64,000 nucleotides of DNA, from assembly GCF_005233515.1 (NCBI RefSeq), contig NZ_QFZZ01000003.1, forward strand, positions 711,259 through 775,258, written 5' to 3'. Position 1 is the first letter of the stretch, and every line of letters starts with the position of its first letter. The notes under the pieces were generated by a model that ran no database searches, was not told where the DNA came from, and saw nothing but the letters and a program-made list of their open reading frames with translations. This document shows positions 25,907-33,757 of this stretch, piece after piece. The position numbers and the translations under genes were made by a program. Origin of the DNA: Pseudomonas sp. CFBP13508 (GTDB lineage Bacteria > Pseudomonadota > Gammaproteobacteria > Pseudomonadales > Pseudomonadaceae).

Positions 25907-26378
25907 TATCTTTACCCTTACTTGCGTTTGACTCAGGCACATGCAGGAACTGGAACGCTCATCAGCGGAAAAGTCTGTGCATCTGCCTCCGTATAAGGTG
26001 CCCCGAAGCGCGTGTTTACGGCTCTTCGGCAGGCGAAAAAAGGCGCAACTATTCCGATGCAAGGTGGCGCCGTCTAATGCCGTAAACGCCTACCCTATGC
26101 CTAATCGGCATGAGCTTTTTCATTTGAAACTGGCGTCCCAAGCGGTTCGATTGTGACATTTGTGCCGGCATAAGTGCCGTGAACCGGCCGTTACAGCGTA
26201 GGCTGGTTAAATTTTGCACAGGCAAAACCGGCAGAAATTTCCGGAAAAAGTCTGAATCGCAAGACTAGAAGTCACACGGAACGAGCGCGATCTTTGTCGA
26301 TATACGGTCGCCAGGAAACACCACGAAATGTTTTCCTCGCAGTGTCGACGATTGAAAAAAGGAATTTGGCGTGCTGGA
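25907..26378. other. Intergenic region upstream of gltP
   Basis: About 470 AT-richer bases without a supported gene. They should contain the gltP promoter. A short imperfect dyad with GTGCCGGCATAAGTGCCG lies near 26163. No confident sigma-54, Crc or other site was identified. Confidence 0.4.
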
Positions 26379-26501
26379 TCAATGTTTTAGCGGATTCAAA
26401 GCCCAGCGCAGATTCGTCAGACCACCGGGTCGACGAACCTGCGGCGCAGCTTTTACCCTGACCCGGCCCTTGCGCAGGTACTCCCTGTACCCGTAGGTCA
26501 C
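26379..26501 (-). CDS. Possible 40-residue basic protein between ivy and gltP
   Basis: A GTG at 26501 opens a 40-codon frame ending with TGA at 26379-26381. AGGG lies 5 bp before it. The predicted product starts MTYGYREYLRKGRVRVKAAP and is rich in Arg and Lys. An in-frame stop a few codons upstream fixes the start. The frame runs through an 11-bp stem (about 26409-26442), so the same DNA could instead specify a structured RNA. I know no family for it. P. aeruginosa also has a hypothetical gene between gltP and the ivy-like gene, but I cannot say whether it matches. Confidence 0.3.
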   Translation of the reverse strand: MTYGYREYLRKGRVRVKAAPQVRRPGGLTNLRWALNPLKH

Positions 26502-26568
26502 TCCGACCCTGTATCAGTCAGAACATCCCGGCCCCCTGGTCATGCACCGACCCTCATCGGACGGTGCA
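26408..26568. other. Cluster of strong hairpins, possible small RNA
   Basis: On the minus strand, TGCACCG stems at 26543-26568, GGTC-GGAGT-GACC at 26495-26507, GGTAC-AGGGA-GTACC at 26478-26492 and an 11-bp stem (GCAGGTTCGTC with GACGAATCTGC, about 26409-26442) follow one another. Two loops expose GGA, the core of RsmA/CsrA sites. No GacA-type upstream element was seen. No transcript is proven. Confidence 0.35.
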
Positions 26569-26572
26569 ATGG

Positions 26573-26593
26573 AAAGCAGCGGGGCGCTGCTTT
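26573..26593 (-). terminator. Terminator hairpin after the lysozyme inhibitor gene
   Basis: AAAGCAGCG and CGCTGCTTT form a 9-bp stem around GGG, ending 28 bp past the stop of the Ivy-like gene. Confidence 0.6.
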
Positions 26594-26621
26594 CGTGTTC
26601 GAAATCTTTACGCGTCCTGCA

Positions 26622-27086
26622 TCAGTACCACTTCGGATCTTTCTTCAGGGTTTCCATCAGCAGATCCTGCATGCCCTGATCGGGTTTGCCGAAGAAGCGA
26701 TAAGTCGCGTGTCGCGTCGGCGACTTGTCCTGCGGCAGACCTTCCGGCACATCGACCAGCATGGCGTAGGCGTCATCCTTGTCGAAGCTGAAGGCAACGA
26801 TCAAGCGGTGATTCAGGCACTTGTCCTGACTCTCGCAGAGCGGGCCGACCAGATACTGATCGCCATCTTCCGTAACGGCATGCATCTGTTGTTCGGAGGT
26901 GCCGGACAGGTTGATCACCCATTCCGGTACGCGCTCTTCCTTTTTGATCACGCCTTCCCAGGTTTCACGGTACTGCGCGTCGGAGGCGAGCAGTTCGTTG
27001 ACCCGGGTCTGGCCGTCATTGGCCGCCATGGCCATGGCACTGCCGCCCAGAAGCAGGGCGGCGGCCAATGTCTTGAGACCGATCAT
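26622..27086 (-). CDS. Ivy-type inhibitor of vertebrate (C-type) lysozyme
   Basis: This 154-residue periplasmic protein begins MIGLKTLAAALLLGGSAMAM, a Sec signal peptide. The mature part has the Ivy pattern: YRETWEGVIKKEERVPEWV near 39-57, the loop CESQDKCLNHRL near 84-95 with the cysteine pair that shapes the inhibitory loop, and VAFSFDKDDAYAMLVDVPEG. Ivy proteins block lysozyme and may also control lytic transglycosylases. It starts 2 bp after the DUF1328 gene on the same strand, so the two form an operon. P. aeruginosa has the same gene order near algB. Confidence 0.85.
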   Translation of the reverse strand: MIGLKTLAAALLLGGSAMAMAANDGQTRVNELLASDAQYRETWEGVIKKEERVPEWVINLSGTSEQQMHAVTEDGDQYLVGPLCESQDKCLNHRLIVAFSFDKDDAYAMLVDVPEGLPQDKSPTRHATYRFFGKPDQGMQDLLMETLKKDPKWY

Positions 27087-27088
27087 CG

Positions 27089-27301
<213 letters not shown>

Positions 27302-27327
27302 CTACGCGCCCGAATGTGTTCAAAGGC

Positions 27328-27612
27328 TTAGAAAACCCAGCGCTCTTCCCGTGGCAATTGATCCAACGGTTGCGCCTGGTCGACATCGATCATGTGCATC
27401 GAAGCGTTCTCGGCCTGGCTGCTGCTCACGGCACTGAAGTGCGTTTGAGTGCTGTGCTGCATCGAAATCAGTGGCTCGGGTTTACGGCTGTTTTCCCAGC
27501 TCATGTACTGCTGGCAAACGATCAGGGTGATCAGCAACGCCAGTACACCGAACAGACCTTGCTGGATCTGCAGTGGCGAAATACGTACTTGGGCGGCGAT
27601 TGGGCGAGTCAT
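27328..27612 (-). CDS. Hypothetical single-helix membrane protein
   Basis: This 94-residue protein has one membrane helix (GLFGVLALLITLIVCQQYMS, about 19-38) near the N-terminus and a polar tail rich in Ser and Gln (SAVSSSQAENASMHMIDVDQ). It ends in REERWVF. There is no signal peptidase site, so it should stay in the inner membrane with the tail in the periplasm. P. aeruginosa has a hypothetical gene at this position upstream of algB. It lies 74 bp upstream of the DUF1328 gene. I assign no function. Confidence 0.65.
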   Translation of the reverse strand: MTRPIAAQVRISPLQIQQGLFGVLALLITLIVCQQYMSWENSRKPEPLISMQHSTQTHFSAVSSSQAENASMHMIDVDQAQPLDQLPREERWVF

Positions 27613-28040
27613 CCTGTGTTCCTCACGCTTGTTCTGTTGGGGCAGTGCTGTTCCGCCCGGGCTGAGTGAGGTATTGCAGCCTGCATGCCAGTTTTTTCAT
27701 CTGTGAAAAAACCAATTAAAACAATGAGTTATGCTTGGTTGAGAAATTTCCTAAGACGCATCCTGCACGATGGCTCTTCTGCGGTCGTGCGCAATGCACG
27801 ATTATTTCGTGGGAAATTTCGATGATATGGAATTGCTACCGGTACGCAGATGTCAGAAGAGGATGCAGGATCTGCCCTGCAAAACGCAGAATGTTTTAAA
27901 ACTCAACGAAATCAATGAATTGGCCGTTATGGCAGCAGAGAGCTACCCTCCTATGGCTGGTATCGTTCAGAATCAACCATGCAACTTGCCCGATTTTTCC
28001 GGGACTAACCCAAGACTAATCACTATGGAGCGTAGGAAAA
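27613..28040. other. Intergenic region upstream of algB
   Basis: About 430 bases with no supported gene; the 95-codon frame at 27770-28057 has no ribosome site or family and overlaps algB. The region must hold divergent promoters for algB and the hypothetical gene. GCATCCTGCA near 27759 and ATGCAGGAT near 27862 form a loose inverted pair. Confidence 0.4.
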
Positions 28041-29387
28041 ATGGAATCTGCCACTGAGCAACAAGGCCGCATTCTGCTGGTGGACGATGAATCCGCCATC
28101 CTGCGTACGTTTCGTTATTGCCTCGAAGACGAAGGCTATACGGTAGCCACCGCCAATAGCGCGGCCCAGGCCGATGCTTTGCTGCAACGTCAGGTCTTCG
28201 ATCTGTGCTTCCTTGATTTGCGCCTGGGCGAGGACAACGGTCTCGACGTCCTCGCGCAAATGCGCATTCAGGCGCCGTGGATGCGCGTAGTGATTGTCAC
28301 TGCTCATTCAGCAGTCGACACCGCGGTTGACGCCATCCAGGCCGGTGCCGCCGATTATCTGGTCAAGCCGTGCAGCCCTGATCAACTGCGCCTGGCCACC
28401 GCCAAGCAGCTGGAAGTGCGCCAGCTCTCCGCGCGCCTTGAAGCGCTGGAAGGCGAGATCCGCAAACCGAAAGACGGTCTCGATTCCCACAGCCCGGCGA
28501 TGAAAGTCGTGCTGGAAACCGCACGGCAGGTCGCAAGCACCGACGCCAACATTCTTATCCTTGGCGAGTCCGGTACGGGTAAAGGTGAACTGGCCCGTGC
28601 GATCCACGGCTGGAGCAAGCGCGAGAAGAAATCCTGCGTCACTATCAACTGCCCGTCGCTGACTGCCGAGCTGATGGAAAGCGAGCTGTTCGGCCATAGC
28701 CGTGGCGCGTTCACCGGCGCCAGCGAGAGTACTTTGGGTCGGGTCAACCAGGCGGACGGCGGTACGCTGTTTCTCGACGAGATCGGCGACTTTCCGCTGA
28801 CTTTGCAACCCAAGTTGCTGCGCTTCATCCAGGACAAGGAATACGAGCGGGTCGGCGATCCGGTCACTCGCCGTGCCGATGTGCGCATCCTCGCCGCCAC
28901 CAACCTCAACCTCGAAGACATGGTCCGCGACGGACGCTTCCGCGAAGACCTGCTCTATCGCCTCAACGTCATTACCCTGCATCTGCCGCCATTGCGCGAG
29001 CGCGCCGAAGACATCCTGACCCTCGCCGATCGCTTCCTTGCACGTTTCGTCAAAGAGTACGCACGCCCAGCGCGCGGCTTCAGCGATGAGGCGCGCGAAG
29101 CACTGCTCGGTTATCGCTGGCCGGGCAATATCCGCGAACTGCGCAACGTGGTCGAGCGGGCCAGCATCATCTGCCCACAGGAACGCGTGGAAATCAGCCA
29201 CCTGGGCATGGCCGAACAACCGGCCAACAATGCGCCACGGGTCGGCGCGGCACTGAGCCTGGACGAGCTGGAGAAAGCGCACATCGGCGCGGTGCTGGCC
29301 ACCGCCGGCACTCTGGACCAAGCGGCGAAAACCCTCGGCATCGACGCCTCGACCCTGTATCGCAAACGCAAGCAGTACAACCTGTGA
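28041..29387 (+). CDS. algB: NtrC-type response regulator AlgB
   Basis: AlgB is the response regulator for KinB. It activates alginate synthesis and acts on virulence traits in P. aeruginosa. The 448-residue protein has a receiver domain (residues 9-125; phosphoacceptor D59 in CFLDLRL), a sigma-54 AAA+ domain with Walker A GESGTGKG near 178, the GAFTGA loop near 227, and a C-terminal Fis-type helix-turn-helix (LDQAAKTLGIDASTLYRKRK). kinB starts 10 bp downstream. The gene order, with AmpDh2 and a GGDEF gene beyond, matches P. aeruginosa. Confidence 0.97.
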   Translation: MESATEQQGRILLVDDESAILRTFRYCLEDEGYTVATANSAAQADALLQRQVFDLCFLDLRLGEDNGLDVLAQMRIQAPWMRVVIVTAHSAVDTAVDAIQAGAADYLVKPCSPDQLRLATAKQLEVRQLSARLEALEGEIRKPKDGLDSHSPAMKVVLETARQVASTDANILILGESGTGKGELARAIHGWSKREKKSCVTINCPSLTAELMESELFGHSRGAFTGASESTLGRVNQADGGTLFLDEIGDFPLTLQPKLLRFIQDKEYERVGDPVTRRADVRILAATNLNLEDMVRDGRFREDLLYRLNVITLHLPPLRERAEDILTLADRFLARFVKEYARPARGFSDEAREALLGYRWPGNIRELRNVVERASIICPQERVEISHLGMAEQPANNAPRVGAALSLDELEKAHIGAVLATAGTLDQAAKTLGIDASTLYRKRKQYNL

Positions 29388-29397
29388 GCACTGCGCG

Positions 29398-31188
29398 ATG
29401 AAACTGGCGATCAAGCTGCGCACGCGCCTGTTCCTGAGCATTTCTGCGTTGATCACCGTGGCCTTGCTCGGGCTCTTGCTCGGGCTGGTCAGCGTGATGC
29501 AGATGGCCGGTTCGCAGGAAGCGCTGGTGCGCAGCAACTTCGTCACCCTGGATCTGGGCCTCAAGCTGCGCCAGACCCTGGGTGATCAATTGATCATCAT
29601 GCTCGCCGAAAAACCCGATCCCGTTGCGTTCGAAGCGTCCAGGCAGCACTACTTCGAGTTGCTCGACCAAGGCATCGCCCAGCAGCCGGAGGGCGATGAC
29701 CAGCCTTACGGTTTCCGCCAGGCCAAGGCCGACTACCTGAACTTCCTCGCCTCATTCGACGTGACCGCCGAAGCGGCGAAGAACGCCAGTACCAGCGCGG
29801 ATTTCCGCGAGCGTTTCAATATTCTCCGTAACGGTTTGATCGCTGAGCACAAGCACGCGCTGGACAGTATCAATGAGGTGCAACACGCCGCTCGCGAACG
29901 TGCCTTGTTGATTGCCGGGCTGCTTGGTCTGGTCGGGCTGGCGGTGCTGATCATCGGTTTCGTCACCGCCCAAGGCATCGCCCGACGTTTCGGCGCGCCG
30001 ATCGAAGCGCTGGCCAAGGCTGCCGACAATATCGGCCAGGGCAACTATGACGTGACCCTGCCGATCTCTACGGCGATGGAAGTCAACCTGCTGTCGCGAC
30101 GCTTCGGCCTGATGGCTGAGGCGTTGCGTGAGCACCAGGCGATGAATGTCGACGAACTGTTGGCCGGTCAGCAGCGTTTGCAAGCGGTGCTCGACAGTAT
30201 CGACGACGGTTTGTTGATGATTGATCGCCAGGGCCAGCTCGAACACCTCAACCCTGTTGCTCAGCGCCAGTTGGGTTGGGAAGACGACCGGCTCGGCCAA
30301 GGCCTGGGTACTGCACTTGGCCGTCCGGAGCTGGATGCGCAACTGCAATTGGTCCTGCGCGGCGGCACGCTGGAGCGCGCGCCGGAAGATCTGAGTATCG
30401 AAGTCGATGGCGAATCGCGCCTGCTGACCTACAGCCTGACGCCGGTCAGTCATACCCAGGGGCATATTCTCGGCGCGGTGATGGTGCTGCACGACGTCAC
30501 CGAGCAACGCGCGTTCGAGCGCGTGCGCAGTGAGTTTGTCTTGCGCGCTTCCCACGAACTGCGCACGCCGGTGACGGGCATGCACATGGCCTTCGGGCTG
30601 TTCCGCGAGCGGACGAAATTCCCGGCGGAATCGCGCGAAGCTGACCTGCTGGATACGGTTAACGAAGAAATGCAGCGTCTGATGCAGTTGATCAACGACT
30701 TGCTCAACTTCTCGCGCTACCAGAACGGCCTACAGAAACTCACTCTGGCGCCATGTTCCATTGATGACCTGCTGGAGCAGGCGCAGCTGCGCTTTGCCGA
30801 CGTGGCTGCGGCCAAAGGTGTTGCGCTGAACGTCGAGATTCAAGGGCCGCTGCCGAGGTTGCAGGCTGATCAGGCGCAACTCGATCGAGTCCTCGACAAT
30901 CTGATCGACAACGCCTTGCGCCACACCGCCCGCGACGGGCAGATCCGTCTGCAGGCACGCCGCCATGGCGAGCGGGTCATCATCAGCGTCGAAGACAATG
31001 GCGAAGGCATCGCCTACGGCCAGCAGGGGCGGATTTTCGAGCCGTTCGTGCAGGTCGGGCGCAAAAAGGGCGGTGCCGGCCTTGGCCTGGCGCTGTGCAA
31101 GGAAATCGTCCAGCTGCACGGCGGGCGCATGGGCGTTTATTCGCGGCCGGGGCAGGGCACCCAGTTCTACATGGCGCTGGCCGTTTAG
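29398..31188 (+). CDS. kinB: Sensor histidine kinase/phosphatase KinB
   Basis: KinB is the membrane sensor of AlgB and acts mainly as its phosphatase in P. aeruginosa. The 596-residue protein has a first helix at about 11-33 (LFLSISALITVALLGLLLGL), a periplasmic sensor of some 130 residues and a second helix at 166-188. A HAMP linker, a PAS domain (VLDSIDDGLLMIDRQGQLEH) and HisKA follow, with the phosphorylated histidine in ASHELRTPVTGMHM near 382, then an HATPase domain (DNLIDNALRHT, DNGEGI, GGAGLGLALCKEI). The stop overlaps the end of the convergent EAL gene by 4 bp. Confidence 0.96.
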   Translation: MKLAIKLRTRLFLSISALITVALLGLLLGLVSVMQMAGSQEALVRSNFVTLDLGLKLRQTLGDQLIIMLAEKPDPVAFEASRQHYFELLDQGIAQQPEGDDQPYGFRQAKADYLNFLASFDVTAEAAKNASTSADFRERFNILRNGLIAEHKHALDSINEVQHAARERALLIAGLLGLVGLAVLIIGFVTAQGIARRFGAPIEALAKAADNIGQGNYDVTLPISTAMEVNLLSRRFGLMAEALREHQAMNVDELLAGQQRLQAVLDSIDDGLLMIDRQGQLEHLNPVAQRQLGWEDDRLGQGLGTALGRPELDAQLQLVLRGGTLERAPEDLSIEVDGESRLLTYSLTPVSHTQGHILGAVMVLHDVTEQRAFERVRSEFVLRASHELRTPVTGMHMAFGLFRERTKFPAESREADLLDTVNEEMQRLMQLINDLLNFSRYQNGLQKLTLAPCSIDDLLEQAQLRFADVAAAKGVALNVEIQGPLPRLQADQAQLDRVLDNLIDNALRHTARDGQIRLQARRHGERVIISVEDNGEGIAYGQQGRIFEPFVQVGRKKGGAGLGLALCKEIVQLHGGRMGVYSRPGQGTQFYMALAV

Positions 31189-32798
31189 GCTTCGTCGTCC
31201 ATACGCCGCGCGGCGAGGCGCCTGCCGCGGGTGATCAGTTCGATGAACTGCACGGCGCTCAGTGCGTGGGCGAACAGCCAGCCCTGACCGAACTTGACCC
31301 CCTCACTGCTGAGCAGTGCGGCTTGGGATTCCAGCTCGATGCCTTCGGCAATCACTTTCAGGTCCAGCGCCTGCGCCATGTGAATGATGTGCGGAGCGAC
31401 GCCGCTGCTCGCCGCGTCATGGCCGAGCGCATCGATAAACGCCTTATCGATTTTCAAACAGTCCACCGGCAAGGTCTGCAGATAGGCGAGGCTGCAATAG
31501 CCGGTGCCGAAATCATCGATCAGCACCTGATGGCCAACGTCGCGCAAGGCTTGCAGGTTCTCCCGCGCCACCACCACATCAATCAGGCCGCGCTCAGTGA
31601 CTTCGAAGGCTATTTGCCGCGCGGCGACACGGTGCAGCGCGAGCAGCCGCGCCATGACTTGGCCGATGCGCGGCACCATGACATCGCAGGCCGCGAGGTT
31701 CACCGAGATATACAGCTGCGGGTTGGCGCGCAGTAACTGGCCCAGTTGTTCGAGCAGACGCTGCAAGACGAAGTCGGTCATCTGCCGGATCTGTCCGGTG
31801 TTCTCCGCCATCGGAATGAACAGGTCGGGGCTGGTTAGCGTGCCGTCCGGGCGCCGCCAGCGGAGCAGCGCTTCGGCGCCGACGCAGTTGCGGCTGTCGA
31901 GATCGAAGATCGGCTGATACAGCACCTGCAACTCACCCCGGCGGATCGCCCCGTGCAGCTCGGCATTTAGCGACTGGCGCTGACGCACCAGCAGCAAGGT
32001 CAGAAAACCGACGACGGCGCCGGCGATCAGGCACACCGGCAACAGCCACCACCACACCGCCGGGACGTGCATGCCCGTGCGCGGCGTAATCAGCACCAAT
32101 TGATATTCCGGGTTGTCGGTGGGCATGCGATAGATCAGCCGCGTTTGCGTGACTTGCAGCGAATCAGGGCTCTTCGGTGGCCAGGGTTCGGTCGGTGGCC
32201 AGGTCTGTGCGGTGCCGAGCACCGGAATCGCGCGAGTGCCGTGATCGAGTACCACCAGCAGGCTGCTGCCGGGCGACAGATCGACCATGTCGGTCAAATG
32301 CCCGCGCGAGGTAGCGACACGAAAGTTACCGCGACCGAGCATCAGCGCCGCGCGGTTTTCATCGGGTTCGGTGGTGGTGTTCAGCCAATAGCTGTAGGTC
32401 GGACCCTGAATGTCCGGCGCGCGCACCAACGACAGACCTTCCTGGCGCGGACGGTTGGAGCAGAACCGCGAGGCGTCCATGTACGCGGCTTCGTAGACGA
32501 AGCGGTAGTTGAACGTGACTTGCTGCAGGGTCGCGATCATTTCTTCGTCGCAGCCGCGCAACGGCTGGGCTTCAAGGTCGTCGAGACTTTCGCGCAACTG
32601 GCCGAACAATTGTTCGAGGCGCGCGAGGAAACGTTCGCCCTGGGCGTTCATTTCCTGGCTCTCGCGCATTTCCATCTGGCGCATCGCCGCGAACATACCG
32701 CCGGCGATCAACAGGCTGGCGCTGAGGACAGCCGCGATCATCGCCAAAAAAACAGGGCGATAAAACCAGCTACGCAGCGTCTCTCGGGTCGCAGCCAT
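31185..32798 (-). CDS. Cyclic-di-GMP phosphodiesterase with CSS-motif sensor domain and EAL domain
   Basis: This 537-residue protein has a membrane helix at about 18-40, a periplasmic CSS-motif domain, a second helix near 250-272 (AVWWWLLPVCLIAGAVVGFL) and a cytoplasmic EAL domain. Key EAL residues are present: EALLRW, FEVTERG, the IDDFGTGYCSLAYLQ loop, LKIDKAFI and AEGIE. Enzyme activity is therefore expected. CSS-motif phosphodiesterases in E. coli respond to periplasmic thiol redox state, and dsbA lies 4 kb away, but a link is speculative. It overlaps kinB tail to tail by 4 bp. Confidence 0.92.
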   Translation of the reverse strand: MAATRETLRSWFYRPVFLAMIAAVLSASLLIAGGMFAAMRQMEMRESQEMNAQGERFLARLEQLFGQLRESLDDLEAQPLRGCDEEMIATLQQVTFNYRFVYEAAYMDASRFCSNRPRQEGLSLVRAPDIQGPTYSYWLNTTTEPDENRAALMLGRGNFRVATSRGHLTDMVDLSPGSSLLVVLDHGTRAIPVLGTAQTWPPTEPWPPKSPDSLQVTQTRLIYRMPTDNPEYQLVLITPRTGMHVPAVWWWLLPVCLIAGAVVGFLTLLLVRQRQSLNAELHGAIRRGELQVLYQPIFDLDSRNCVGAEALLRWRRPDGTLTSPDLFIPMAENTGQIRQMTDFVLQRLLEQLGQLLRANPQLYISVNLAACDVMVPRIGQVMARLLALHRVAARQIAFEVTERGLIDVVVARENLQALRDVGHQVLIDDFGTGYCSLAYLQTLPVDCLKIDKAFIDALGHDAASSGVAPHIIHMAQALDLKVIAEGIELESQAALLSSEGVKFGQGWLFAHALSAVQFIELITRGRRLAARRMDDEA

Positions 32799-32873
32799 CA
32801 GGGATTTTCCGAAGAATTACCATGAGTTATAGCTGCTGATTGTGATTTCGCCCTGACCGTCGGGCGGGCGTCA

Positions 32874-33656
32874 TTATTTTGTCTGATTGAGGACCAGAAG
32901 AAGTGCTGCGGTTTGCGCATCCGGGGTGCCGTCGAAGCGCGCAGGGCGATAGTGCATCTGGAATGCCGCGAGGACATGGCGCGTGGCGACATCAAGCTCG
33001 CCGGTCTGCGGCGTGTCGTAACCCAGACGCGCGAGTTGCGCCTGGAACCAGCCGATCTCCGGCAACGGGTTGCTGTTGAAAACCGCCTGCTGACGCGCCA
33101 CCGCTTGCTCGTTCGGCCACAGGCCAAGGCCTTCGGCGGCGAGACGTTTCCAGGGGAACAGTGGCCCCGGGTCAAGCTTGCGCAACGGCGCGATGTCGCT
33201 GTGACCGATGATGTGCCGCGGGCTGATGCCGTTGCGCTTGCTGATGTCCTTGAGCAGGGTGATCAACGACTGGATCTGCGCTTCGCTGTACGGATACCAC
33301 AGGCGCCCGGTCGGTGTGTCCTTGTAGCCGGGATTGACGATTTCGATGCCGATGGAACTGGAGTTGAGCCAGGTGCGGCCCTGCCACTGACTTTCGCCGG
33401 CGTGCCAGGCGCGCTGGTTTTCGTCCATCAGCTTGTAGATCGTGCCGCTTTTGTCATCGCCGATCAGATAATGGCTGCTCACGTCGCCATGGGTCAGCAA
33501 TTGCAGCGAGCGCTCCAGAGACGCCGAGGTGTAATGCACCACAACGAACTGGATGCGGCTGTCGTAATTGGCCGAAGGGTGGCTGGTGTCATAGCGCGGA
33601 CCGCTGGCGCAACCAGCGAGGACGAGCAGCGAGGCAACAAGGGCGAGGACTTTCAT
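32874..33656 (-). CDS. N-acetylmuramoyl-L-alanine amidase, AmpDh2-like lipoprotein
   Basis: This 260-residue amidase_2 (AmpD) family enzyme cuts the amide between N-acetylmuramic acid and the stem peptide. The N-terminus MKVLALVASLLVLAGCASGP has a lipobox (LAGC), so it is a lipoprotein facing the periplasm. Zinc and catalytic parts are VVHYT near 38-42, SSIGIEIVNPG near 118-128 and GHSDIAPLRKLDPGPLFPW near 173-191. A C-terminal peptidoglycan-binding-like region follows (QLARLGYDTPQTGELDVATR). Its place next to kinB is that of P. aeruginosa ampDh2, one of three AmpD homologues controlling muropeptide recycling and AmpC induction. Confidence 0.9.
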   Translation of the reverse strand: MKVLALVASLLVLAGCASGPRYDTSHPSANYDSRIQFVVVHYTSASLERSLQLLTHGDVSSHYLIGDDKSGTIYKLMDENQRAWHAGESQWQGRTWLNSSSIGIEIVNPGYKDTPTGRLWYPYSEAQIQSLITLLKDISKRNGISPRHIIGHSDIAPLRKLDPGPLFPWKRLAAEGLGLWPNEQAVARQQAVFNSNPLPEIGWFQAQLARLGYDTPQTGELDVATRHVLAAFQMHYRPARFDGTPDAQTAALLLVLNQTK

Positions 33657-33757
33657 GGCAGAGGACGATACGCTGAAAACGATAATGCAACAGTGTAACG
33701 TACGGATTTGCTCAGAGTCCGCCAGCGGGCGGATTTAAACAAAATGGAACAATTGCC

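Noticed and set aside
25907..26380. Sigma-54 promoter for gltP
   Set aside because: A partial match (GCAA-N5) near 26060 lacks the conserved GG/GC pair at the right spacing.
27770..28057. 95-codon frame just before algB
   Set aside because: No ribosome site, no family, AT-rich codons, and it overlaps the algB start.
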